This document shows, piece after piece, positions 16,543 through 23,671 of a DNA stretch of 64,000 bases. The stretch spans positions 1 to 64,000 of the forward strand of contig CALKUH010000036.1 in assembly GCA_937996795.1 (NCBI GenBank), in the 5' to 3' direction. The position numbers and the translations under genes were made by a program. The number at the start of each line of letters is the position of its first letter. The first letter of the stretch is position 1. The DNA is from an uncultured Verrucomicrobiota bacterium (lineage in GTDB: Bacteria > Verrucomicrobiota > Kiritimatiellia > CAIVKH01). A model generated the notes under the pieces. That model searched no databases. It was not told where the DNA came from and saw only the letters and a program-made list of their open reading frames with translations.

Positions 16543-17214
16543 TTATTTCGGCGCCACGGCGGTCCGCACCGCCGCCGTCATTTTGCGCGCGATCTGCTGG
16601 CCCGCCGTCTTGAGCGCCGCCTGGCCCGCCGCGCGGACCGCCTGGCCGCCGGCCTGTGCGTTCGCGTCCTCAACCGCCAGCACCTTGCCGTCGCTGACAC
16701 GCACGAGGCGGAGCGAAATTTCCGCATTCGCGCGGATGACCGTCACGCCGTACGCCGCGCCCTCGCTCGCCTTGACGGCGGTCGCCTTGCCCGCGATGAC
16801 ATAATCCACGCCGAGTTCCTTGCCCTTGTCCGCCGCCGTGCGCGCGCCGACCAAATCATCCAGGCTGCGCCAGCTGCCGAGTGCGCTGACATCAACCACG
16901 TCGAAGCCGGCGCGAACGAGCGCCTTCTCCACCTCGCTCTGCACGATGTGCTGGTTGCCGCCGCCGTAGGCGTACCAGAACCATTCGCCGTCCACCTGCT
17001 CCGGCGCAATCACGGCGATTTTCGGCGCAACCGGCTCGGCTTCCGCCGCAGGCGCCGGCGCGGGTTCGGCCGCGGGTGCAGGCGTTGAAGCGGGCGCCGC
17101 GGGGGCTTCGGCGGCCGCCGCAGGTTCCGGGGCCGGCGCGGCCTCCTGGGCGAAGGCAGCGGTGGAAACCAGCAGGCCGGCGGACGCAAGCAACAGCGCA
17201 AACAATGATTTCAT
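16543..17214 (-). CDS. Secreted CsgG/FlgT-like protein with Ala-Pro-rich linker
   Basis: A 223-residue exported protein. The signal peptide (about 1-22, ending AAFAQ) is followed by about 40 residues of Ala, Pro and Glu. The folded domain begins IAVIAPEQVDGEWFWYAYGG and contains VDYVIAGKATAV and an ISLRLVRVSDGKVLAVE strand pair. These strands, with a final helix rich in AAGQAAL, resemble the domain shared by CsgG, LpoB and FlgT-type envelope proteins. That assignment is by pattern only. AAGGAG lies 6 nt before the ATG, which fixes the start. It probably sits in the periplasm or is surface-associated. Confidence 0.65.
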   Translation of the reverse strand: MKSLFALLLASAGLLVSTAAFAQEAAPAPEPAAAAEAPAAPASTPAPAAEPAPAPAAEAEPVAPKIAVIAPEQVDGEWFWYAYGGGNQHIVQSEVEKALVRAGFDVVDVSALGSWRSLDDLVGARTAADKGKELGVDYVIAGKATAVKASEGAAYGVTVIRANAEISLRLVRVSDGKVLAVEDANAQAGGQAVRAAGQAALKTAGQQIARKMTAAVRTAVAPK

Positions 17215-17298
17215 AAAACACTCCTTGTTTGCGCGGATTGTCAGGGAACGCGTTCCGGAGTCAATAGGCGAGTTGGTCGTGGGGGTGGCGCTGGACAA

Positions 17299-17322
17299 CC
17301 GGAGACTCGCAGCGCGTTTCCG
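17299..17322. repeat. Direct repeat copy 1 flanking the GIY-YIG gene
   Basis: A 24-bp unit beginning CCGGAGACTCGCAGCGCG matches the copy at 17612 at 23 of 24 positions. A second shared block follows each copy (TTCGCTGCG-T/C-TGCGAGCGA near 17337-17355 and near 17688-17706). The two copies sit on either side of the GIY-YIG gene. Confidence 0.8.
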
Positions 17323-17355
17323 TCCCGCCTTCACTCTTCGCTGCGTTGCGAGCGA

Positions 17356-17601
17356 TCAGAAATGACGGCGGGCGAATTCTCGACCGGAGCCGGTCTTCAG
17401 GTATTTCTCAAAGCGCGCGGCCTTGTCGCGAGACCGGAATGCGTGCAGCGTCTCCACGATCCAAGGTGTGAATGGGGCTGTGGACGGGACCCCGCCCTCA
17501 TTGTGTTTGCGGAGCCGGGCCTCCAGGTCCTCCGTTAGGCCGGTGTAGGTCCGGCTCGGATAGGGAATGCTCCGCAATCTGTAAACGTATATGAATTCCA
17601 T
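17356..17601 (-). CDS. Small GIY-YIG endonuclease-family protein
   Basis: An 81-residue single-domain protein of the GIY-YIG nuclease superfamily (UvrC N-terminal and YhbQ-like). The strand motif reads FIYVYRL and then RTYTGLTEDLEARLRKHN, so the GIY and YIG tripeptides appear as YVY and YTG. The catalytic arginine region (LEARLRKHN) and the conserved glutamate in RFEKYLKTGSGREF are present. The ATG giving MEFIYVYRL is chosen. The frame stays open upstream only because it reads through the tRNA-Ser gene, which is non-coding. Direct repeats flank it. Genuine nuclease activity is not certain for these small family members. Confidence 0.8.
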   Translation of the reverse strand: MEFIYVYRLRSIPYPSRTYTGLTEDLEARLRKHNEGGVPSTAPFTPWIVETLHAFRSRDKAARFEKYLKTGSGREFARRHF

Positions 17602-17611
17602 GGCTTGCCAG

Positions 17612-17635
17612 CCGGAGACTCGCAGCGCGTTACCG
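17612..17635. repeat. Direct repeat copy 2 flanking the GIY-YIG gene
   Basis: The second copy of the 24-bp unit, one mismatch (T to A) from the copy at 17299, lying between the GIY-YIG start codon and tRNA-Ser. The surrounding 17640-17710 sequence also holds inverted GCCTTCGC and GCGAAGGC segments. Confidence 0.8.
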
Positions 17636-17710
17636 GGCCCGCCTTCGCGTTCCGGGACGGAACGACTACGGCGGGCAGCCTTCGCTCTCCGCTGCGCTGC
17701 GAGCGAAGGC

Positions 17711-17802
17711 TGGCGGAGGGGGTGGGATTCGAACCCACGGACCCGCGTAAGCGAGTCAACGGTTTTCAAGACCGTCGCCTTAAACCACTCAGCCACCCCT
17801 CC
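17711..17802 (-). tRNA. tRNA-Ser (anticodon TGA)
   Basis: A 92-nt class II tRNA. On the minus strand the acceptor arms GGAGGGG and CCCCTCC pair, the anticodon loop CTTGAAA gives TGA, and a long variable arm follows, as expected for serine tRNAs. GGTTCGAATCC forms the T loop, and the CCA end is encoded. Confidence 0.96.
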
Positions 17803-17886
17803 GACGCAAATTCACAGAATCTGCAATTTACAGACGTTGCAGGCGGGGCGGAAGTGTTTTTACAGGCGTTGAAAACCGGAGGGCGG

Positions 17887-18444
17887 TCAGTCGACCTGAC
17901 CGGTGATGCGGGCGTGGAAGTCCTTGTAGGGAATGCGGGGGTCGAGCCAGATGCCGAAGTAGGCGGAGGCGAAGTCGGCGCCTTCGACGACGCCGAGGGG
18001 GGCGCCGTTGAGGGCGAGTTCGCTGCCGAGGCCGGGGATGTAGGTGAGCGTGTAGCGGTCGCCGGGTTTGACGTCGCGATACCACGCGTTGATCCGGTCG
18101 ATCCGGGGTTGCAGCGCCTTCAACTGGTCCGCGGGCACCTGGCGGCGCAGGGCGTCGTCACCCGCGCCGATCAGGTCCTCGGCGGAGATGTTCCGCAGGT
18201 AGACGAGTTCGAGGCGCTTTGGGACATCGCCGAGGACGTTGGTCGTGGCGGCGCCTTCGCCGACGTGAAGTGAGGCCCAATAGACCTTAAAGATGTAGCC
18301 CACACGCAGGAGGGCGTCGCCACGCAGGGTCAGCGTGACGCCGTCGCGCTCCACCACGGGCGGAAACGACGGACGAGGCGCCCCGGCGGCGGAATTCAGG
18401 CACAGGGCGAAGAGGCAGCATGCGAGAAGTGTTTTCACAAGCAT
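17887..18444 (-). CDS. Secreted chalcone-isomerase-like protein
   Basis: A 185-residue protein with a signal peptide (about 1-22). Its mature part fits the bacterial chalcone isomerase-like family: GYIFKVYWASLHV, LELVYLRNISAEDLI, then DRYTLTYIPG and GADFASAYFGIWLDP. The bacterial members are periplasmic and of unknown activity. They should not be read as flavonoid enzymes. It is divergent from the SxtJ-like gene, with 98 nt between the start codons. Confidence 0.82.
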   Translation of the reverse strand: MLVKTLLACCLFALCLNSAAGAPRPSFPPVVERDGVTLTLRGDALLRVGYIFKVYWASLHVGEGAATTNVLGDVPKRLELVYLRNISAEDLIGAGDDALRRQVPADQLKALQPRIDRINAWYRDVKPGDRYTLTYIPGLGSELALNGAPLGVVEGADFASAYFGIWLDPRIPYKDFHARITGQVD

Positions 18445-18542
18445 ATCTTCGAGCGCCTCGCGAGATCCTTACAGCAAGCTGTATCGGTTGACTCCACCGC
18501 GATATCCCGTAAGCTCTGCCCCCTGACAACGGGGAGTATGCC

Positions 18543-19001
18543 GTGGCGAATGCACCAAAGACGATGAACACGTGGCCGTGGAAGGCGCTGGGGCCGGCGC
18601 TTCCGGAGCGCAAGCCGATGCCGATGCGCGTCAAGGCGACGATCCAGGCGGTGGTGATGGGGCTGGTCGGCTTCGCCGTCTACAAAATCTGGGGCCACCT
18701 CATCGGCCCCGCCATTGTCTGGTCGCTGGCGCTGCTGGTCCTGATCGGCGGCTGGCTTGTGCCGTCGATTTTCCACGGGTTCGAGAAATTCGGCGCGAAG
18801 CTCGCCTTCTGGGTGGCGTCCGGATTGACGTGGGGGTTGCTGGTGCCGTTTTTCTACATCACGTTCACCTTCGGCCGGCTGGTCTTGGTGGTGCGCGGGC
18901 TTGACCCGATGGACCGGGCGTTTCCCGATGCCGGCCGAGACACGTTCTGGACGCCGCGTCCGCCGGTGCCGAGCATGGACCAGTATCGGAAGCAGCATTG
19001 A
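18543..19001 (+). CDS. SxtJ-like small membrane protein
   Basis: A 152-residue membrane protein with about three hydrophobic segments (roughly residues 34-52, 56-78 and 86-114) between a basic N-terminus and a Pro-rich, polar tail containing FWTPRPPVPSMDQY. Proteins of this size and layout, including the product called SxtJ of saxitoxin clusters, are often encoded just upstream of NodU/CmcH carbamoyltransferases, as here. The GTG start is supported by GGGGAG 6 nt upstream. It may anchor or assist the carbamoyltransferase at the membrane, which is inference. Confidence 0.7.
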   Translation: MANAPKTMNTWPWKALGPALPERKPMPMRVKATIQAVVMGLVGFAVYKIWGHLIGPAIVWSLALLVLIGGWLVPSIFHGFEKFGAKLAFWVASGLTWGLLVPFFYITFTFGRLVLVVRGLDPMDRAFPDAGRDTFWTPRPPVPSMDQYRKQH

Positions 19002-19015
19002 GGAAATGCGGAATT

Positions 19016-19036
19016 CAGAATGCAGAATGAAGAATG
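19016..19036 (+). repeat. Three tandem heptamers upstream of the carbamoyltransferase
   Basis: CAGAATG, CAGAATG and AAGAATG follow each other without gap, ending 12 nt before the ATG of the carbamoyltransferase gene. The stretch is AT-richer than its surroundings. Confidence 0.7.
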
Positions 19037-19048
19037 GGATGTAGGCGC

Positions 19049-20890
19049 ATGAATATTCTCGGCATCAGCGCATTTTATCACGATTCCGCGGCGGCGCTCA
19101 TCCGCGACGGCAAGATCATCGCCGCGGCGCAGGAGGAACGTTTTTCGCGCAAGAAGCACGACGAGCGGTTCCCGTTCCACGCGGTGCGCTATTGCCTGCA
19201 TGAGGGAAAGATCGGGCCGGACGACCTCGACGCGGTGGCCTTCTACGACAAGCCGATCCAGAAGTTCGAGCGCCTGCTGCAGACCTATTTCGCGACCGCG
19301 CCGCGCGGGTTGAAGTCGTTCATGATGGCGATGCCGATCTGGATCCGCGAAAAACTGTGGATTCCGCTGGAGATCGAAAACTCGCTGGAGCAGTGCGGCG
19401 TCAAGCCCGAGCGGGAACTCTATTTCCCGGAACATCACGAATCGCACGCGGCGAGCGCGTTCTATCCGTCGCCCTACCAGACGTCCGCGATCCTCACGGT
19501 AGACGGCGTGGGCGAGTGGGCGACGAGCACGCTGGGCCACGGCCAGGGCCACGACCTCAAGATCATCAGCGACCTGCATTTCCCGCACTCGCTCGGCCTG
19601 CTGTACTCCGCGTTCACCTACTTTACCGGATTCAAGGTCAACTCCGGCGAGTACAAGTTGATGGGCCTCGCGCCGTATGGCGAGCCGCGCTACGTGAAGC
19701 AGATCTACGACCACCTGATTTCGGTGCGTGAGGACGGTTCGTTCAAGCTGAACATGGAGTATTTCAACTACATGGCCGGCCTGACGATGACGAACGACAA
19801 GTTTGGCGAGCTGTTCGGCGGCCCGGCGCGCAAGTCGGAGACCGACATCGGCCAGCGCGAAATGGACCTCGCGCGTTCGATCCAGGTGGTGACGGAGGAG
19901 ATCGTGCTGAAAATGGCGCGGCACCTGCACAAGATCACCGGCGAGAAGAACCTCTGCATGGCTGGCGGCGTCGCGCTGAATTGCGTGGCGAACGGGCGGC
20001 TGCTGCGCGAGGGTCCGTTTGAAAATGTCTGGATCCAGCCGGCGGCGGGCGACGCGGGCGGCGCGCTCGGAGCCGCGCTGACGGTGTGGTATCACGTGAA
20101 GGGCAATCCGCGCCAGGCGAACGGCGTGAAGGACAGCATGCAAGGGTCCTACCTCGGCCCGAATTTCGACGACGAGGTGGAAGCGTTCCTCAAGGCCAAG
20201 GGCTACCCGGCGAAAAAACTGGCCGGCGGGGAATGGGCCACAACGATTGCGAAGGTCATGGCGGAGGAGAATGTCGTCGGCCTCGTGCAGGGTCGCATGG
20301 AATTTGGTCCGCGCGCGCTCGGTGGCCGTTCCATCGTCGGCGACCCGCGCTCCGAAAAAATGCAGTCGGTGATGAATCTCAAGATCAAGTATCGCGAGTC
20401 GTTCCGTCCGTTCGCGCCGTCCTGCTGCCGCGACAAGGTCAGCGAGTATTTTGAGCACGACCGCGAGTCGCCGTACATGCTGCTCGTGGCGCCGGTGCGG
20501 AAGGATCTGTGGACGAACCTGACCGACGAGCAGAAACGGATCATGAAGGACCCGGACCTCTGCAAGCGCGTCAACGTGGCGCGTTCGACGCTGCCCGCGA
20601 TCACGCATGTGGACTATTCCGCGCGCATCCAGACGGTGGAGCGCGACGTGAACCAGAAATACTACGACCTGATCAAGGCCTTCGGCGACCTGACCGGCGT
20701 GTACTGCATCATCAACACGTCGTTCAACGTGCGCGGCGAACCGATCGTGTGCACGCCGGAGGACGCCTACCGCTGCTTCATGCGCACCGAGATGGACTAC
20801 CTCGTGCTCGGCGATTTCCTGCTGAGCAAAAAGGACCAGCCGGAGTGGGCCGACAAGGTGGACTGGCGCAAGGACTACGTCCTCGACTAG
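19049..20890 (+). CDS. NodU/CmcH-family carbamoyltransferase
   Basis: Transfers a carbamoyl group from carbamoyl phosphate to a hydroxyl of its substrate, here probably a sugar of the locus. The 613-residue protein has the Kae1-like N-terminal domain starting MNILGISAFYHDSAA with the metal-binding histidine motif HHESHAASAF at 129-138. The sequence GGVALNCVANG lies near residue 310. The C-terminal catalytic half has FGPRALGGRSIVGDPR and INTSFNVRGEPIV. All family motifs are intact. The ATG is preferred over an upstream in-frame TTG because MNILGIS is the family N-terminus. It forms a pair with the upstream SxtJ-like gene. Confidence 0.94.
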   Translation: MNILGISAFYHDSAAALIRDGKIIAAAQEERFSRKKHDERFPFHAVRYCLHEGKIGPDDLDAVAFYDKPIQKFERLLQTYFATAPRGLKSFMMAMPIWIREKLWIPLEIENSLEQCGVKPERELYFPEHHESHAASAFYPSPYQTSAILTVDGVGEWATSTLGHGQGHDLKIISDLHFPHSLGLLYSAFTYFTGFKVNSGEYKLMGLAPYGEPRYVKQIYDHLISVREDGSFKLNMEYFNYMAGLTMTNDKFGELFGGPARKSETDIGQREMDLARSIQVVTEEIVLKMARHLHKITGEKNLCMAGGVALNCVANGRLLREGPFENVWIQPAAGDAGGALGAALTVWYHVKGNPRQANGVKDSMQGSYLGPNFDDEVEAFLKAKGYPAKKLAGGEWATTIAKVMAEENVVGLVQGRMEFGPRALGGRSIVGDPRSEKMQSVMNLKIKYRESFRPFAPSCCRDKVSEYFEHDRESPYMLLVAPVRKDLWTNLTDEQKRIMKDPDLCKRVNVARSTLPAITHVDYSARIQTVERDVNQKYYDLIKAFGDLTGVYCIINTSFNVRGEPIVCTPEDAYRCFMRTEMDYLVLGDFLLSKKDQPEWADKVDWRKDYVLD

Positions 20891-20912
20891 CGGTCCGCGC
20901 GTCGCTGGACCG
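20891..20912 (+). other. Short hairpin between carbamoyltransferase and flippase genes
   Basis: CGGTCC and GGACCG (6-bp perfect stem, 10-nt loop) begin 1 nt after the carbamoyltransferase stop codon. No T tract follows, so it is not a standard intrinsic terminator. It could be an attenuator or a message-stabilising end. Confidence 0.35.
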
Positions 20913-20940
20913 GCGCCGTCCGCTCTGTTAGAACCGGCTC

Positions 20941-22392
20941 ATGCGGGATACGCTCACGAAGCTGGGGCGCAGCAGCGCCTTGTACGGCATGGGAACCGTG
21001 ATGCAGCGCGTGCTGCAACTGATCCTGCTTCCCGTCTATACCCGCTACCTTTCACCCGAAGACTACGGCGTTTTCGCGCTGCTCAACGCGAACGGCAATT
21101 TTGTTCGCCCGCTCGTCTGGCTCGGCATGGGGCAGGCGTTGATCTGGGCCGTCGTGTACCGGAACCGCGACGAGTCGAAGGCCCTCAGCAGCGCGCTCTG
21201 TTTTATGCTGGGGCAGGGATTCCTGCTCCTCGGTGTCCTCTCCCTCTTTGCCGCGCCGATCGCCGGCTGGTCGATGGGCGACGCGTCGCATGCGCCGCTG
21301 TTGCGCTTGATGTTGCTGACGGTGTGGATGGAGAGCGTCGAGGTCCTGTTCATCGTGCACACCCGCATCCGCGAGCGTGCCGTTCTCTTCATGCGCGTCA
21401 TGATCTGCCGCTTCCTGACGGGGGCCGCGCTGAGCGTGCTGTTCCTCGTGCCCATGGGGCGGGGCGTCGCGGGCTTGATGGAGGCGACGGTCATCACCAG
21501 CGCGCTGTTCGGCGGTTTCAGCCTGTACCTCATGCGGCCGATGCTGCGGCCGCGCGTGGATCGCGCGCAGCTCGTTGAACTGCTCCGGTTCGGCCTGCCG
21601 CTGGCGCCCGCGGCGCTGGCGGGCATGGTGTTGATGATCTCCGACCGCTTCTTCCTTCAGGCGTACCGTTCCACAGCGGAGGTTGGCCTGTATGCGCTCG
21701 GTTACCACATCGGCATGCTGATGAACCTGCTTGTGCAGGCCGTGCAGATGGGGTGGCTGCCGCAGATGTACCAGCTGGCGAAACAGCCGGATGCCGAGGA
21801 CCAGTTCCGGCGCCTGTTGACCTACTACGTACTGGTGCTGGGGTTCTGCGTGCTCGGGGTCAGCCTGCTGGCGGGCGAGGTGCTGGAGGTGATGGCGACG
21901 CCCGAATACGCCGGCGCTGCGGCCGTCGTGCCGATGGTGGCGCTTTCCTACCTGTTTATGGGCGTGGGGCTGATGACCAACATCGGGGTGACCACGCAGA
22001 ACAAGACGCTGTGGACGACGGTCGTCGTGGTGGCCGCCGCACTGGTGAACCTCGCGCTCAATGCCTGGTGGATCCCGCGATGGGGGATGATGGGGGCCGC
22101 GTGGGCGACGCTCGCCAGCTACACGCTTCAATTGCTCCTGCAACTGGGCACGAACCAGCGGCTGTGGCCGATCCGGTATGAATATGGCCGCCTGTTCCGG
22201 ATCGCGGTGGCGGGCCTCGTCCTGTTCCTGCTGGGCGACATGATTCCCGACTCGATGCCGCTTGCGGTGGTGGTGGCGCTCAAGCTGGTGCTCCTCGGGT
22301 TGTTTCCCGTCGTTCTGGCGGGGCTGGGCATGTGGAAGCCCGGCGAGCGCGCGCTGATGATGCGGCTGCTGTTCAGGCGAAAAACGGGCTGA
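20941..22392 (+). CDS. Wzx-type lipid-linked oligosaccharide flippase
   Basis: A polytopic inner-membrane protein of 483 residues, with about 12-14 hydrophobic segments spread over its whole length. The opening (SSALYGMGTVMQRVLQLILLPVYTRYLSPEDYG) is the usual start of polysaccharide-transport (MOP superfamily) flippases: a short amphipathic helix followed by R-x-L-x-P-x-D-Y-G. Such proteins flip undecaprenyl-linked repeat units to the periplasmic face. No Wzy polymerase is obvious nearby, unless one of the later multi-spanning genes serves that role. It converges with the following minus-strand ligase gene, overlapping by 20 nt. Confidence 0.88.
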   Translation: MRDTLTKLGRSSALYGMGTVMQRVLQLILLPVYTRYLSPEDYGVFALLNANGNFVRPLVWLGMGQALIWAVVYRNRDESKALSSALCFMLGQGFLLLGVLSLFAAPIAGWSMGDASHAPLLRLMLLTVWMESVEVLFIVHTRIRERAVLFMRVMICRFLTGAALSVLFLVPMGRGVAGLMEATVITSALFGGFSLYLMRPMLRPRVDRAQLVELLRFGLPLAPAALAGMVLMISDRFFLQAYRSTAEVGLYALGYHIGMLMNLLVQAVQMGWLPQMYQLAKQPDAEDQFRRLLTYYVLVLGFCVLGVSLLAGEVLEVMATPEYAGAAAVVPMVALSYLFMGVGLMTNIGVTTQNKTLWTTVVVVAAALVNLALNAWWIPRWGMMGAAWATLASYTLQLLLQLGTNQRLWPIRYEYGRLFRIAVAGLVLFLLGDMIPDSMPLAVVVALKLVLLGLFPVVLAGLGMWKPGERALMMRLLFRRKTG

Positions 22393-23605
22393 CGTCGATC
22401 CCGCGCCGCTGCATCCGTTCGAGCCGTTCGAGCGTGACCACGGACGATAGTTTTTCCTCGGACGGGCGATACACTGCGGCCGTACGCCGGATCTCGACCG
22501 CAAGCGCGCCGGAGAATTGCGCGCGGAGGCGTCGCTGGATTTCCGCGTCGGTCGCCTCGGTGTAGGCCTCCGTCACCACGAGGCGCAGGATCGCGCGGTC
22601 GCGCGAGGTCTGGACCAACTGGAACTGGCGCACCCCGTCGAGCGCCCGCAGCGAGGCCGCGATGACGCCGGTGGTGAAGCGCTCCCCGTTGACGAGGCAG
22701 AGCAGGTCCGGCTGGCGGCCGTCCAATCCCGCGAGCCGCGGGTGCGGGTTGCCGCAACCGCACGGCGCTTCATCCCACCGTGCCAAATCGCCGAGGTCGT
22801 AGCGGATCAGGGGCAGGGTGGTCCGCCAGTATACGGTGCACACCACGCGACCCGCCTCCGAGGGGCGTCCCTGCTCATCGAGCAATTCAACGAAATTCCA
22901 GCGCGGATCGACATGGAACCCGCCGCGTGTCGCGCACGGCCAGCCGAGCGGGCCGGTTTCCATCGCTCCGTACACATCGCTGAGGCGTCCGCGAATCCGG
23001 CCCTCGACGCGCTCGCGCTGCAGCGCATCCGAACTGCTGATGATGACGGGGATGTCGAGCGTTTCGCCGAGGTCCTCGAGTTTCATGCCGATTTCAGTGA
23101 GCACGGAACCCCACGCGAAGAGGGCATCGGGCTTTGTCGCGCGCAGCCAGTCGATCTTCGCCTGCGTCGGTTCGGAAACCGGAAAATACGCGCGACGGAA
23201 AATACCCAGCCGCTGGAAGGGCCAGCGTTTGGCGGGGATTGAGCTGCCGATCATCAGCTTGGTCTGCAGGTGCCACGGGCGCAACCCGCAGCGCAGGTAG
23301 CCGCGGAACCATTGGCCGTGTTTGCAGCGGAGTTCCGCGGCCGTCGAGGGCACGCGCAGCGGCTCGCCGGTGGTGCCGTTCGTCTTTTCGTAGGCGATGT
23401 CCGGAGGCAACCCGCCGGGCGGCAGGAAATCCGCCATGCGTTCGCGCAGGACGGCCTTGCTTACGACCGGCAGCCGCGCCCACGACTCGGGGGTCCAGAC
23501 GGACGGCAACCCGAGCGCGCGGTAGTAGGGGCGCGTGGCGGCTTCCTGTAGCAGGCGGTAAAAGGCCCGCGCGTCCGGCCGTCGCGTTTGAAAGGGGGTG
23601 GACAT
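22373..23605 (-). CDS. PaaK/CapK-like adenylate-forming ligase (copy 1)
   Basis: An ANL-superfamily enzyme related to phenylacetate-CoA ligase and to CapK proteins of capsule loci. It should activate a carboxylic acid as acyl-adenylate and transfer it to a thiol, amine or alcohol. The 410-residue protein has the phosphate-binding loop NGTTGEP at 76-82, an YGAMETGPLG segment in the position of the adenine/acid motif, and YDLGDLARWDE, which includes the ATP-ribose aspartate. A Cys-x-Cys (CGCGNP) follows. The acid is unknown. The start gives MSTPFQTRR with the chorismate-type gene divergent 66 nt away. The frame is open 106 codons further upstream but within that neighbour. Confidence 0.85.
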   Translation of the reverse strand: MSTPFQTRRPDARAFYRLLQEAATRPYYRALGLPSVWTPESWARLPVVSKAVLRERMADFLPPGGLPPDIAYEKTNGTTGEPLRVPSTAAELRCKHGQWFRGYLRCGLRPWHLQTKLMIGSSIPAKRWPFQRLGIFRRAYFPVSEPTQAKIDWLRATKPDALFAWGSVLTEIGMKLEDLGETLDIPVIISSSDALQRERVEGRIRGRLSDVYGAMETGPLGWPCATRGGFHVDPRWNFVELLDEQGRPSEAGRVVCTVYWRTTLPLIRYDLGDLARWDEAPCGCGNPHPRLAGLDGRQPDLLCLVNGERFTTGVIAASLRALDGVRQFQLVQTSRDRAILRLVVTEAYTEATDAEIQRRLRAQFSGALAVEIRRTAAVYRPSEEKLSSVVTLERLERMQRRGIDVSPFFA

Positions 23606-23671
23606 GCGCGAATAAGATATTTCTCTGCCGGGCGGATTGGTACAAGATTCCACACGGGTGGGAGGGTTCTC

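Noticed and set aside
17602..17796. N-terminal extension of the GIY-YIG frame through tRNA-Ser
   Set aside because: The extra 65 codons are simply the tRNA-Ser gene and a repeat read in frame, giving a well-known artefact sequence. The nuclease domain begins at the internal ATG with the family N-terminus.
17887..18444. Reading the chalcone-isomerase-like gene as flavonoid metabolism
   Set aside because: It has a signal peptide and belongs to the bacterial secreted family without known isomerase activity.
18854..20608. Long minus-strand open frame opposite the carbamoyltransferase
   Set aside because: Composition is Arg/His/Ala-rich without motifs, and the plus-strand gene is fully conserved.
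20891..20912. Intrinsic terminator after the carbamoyltransferase gene
   Set aside because: The stem is only 6 bp and lacks a T tract, so it was recorded as a hairpin and not as a terminator.
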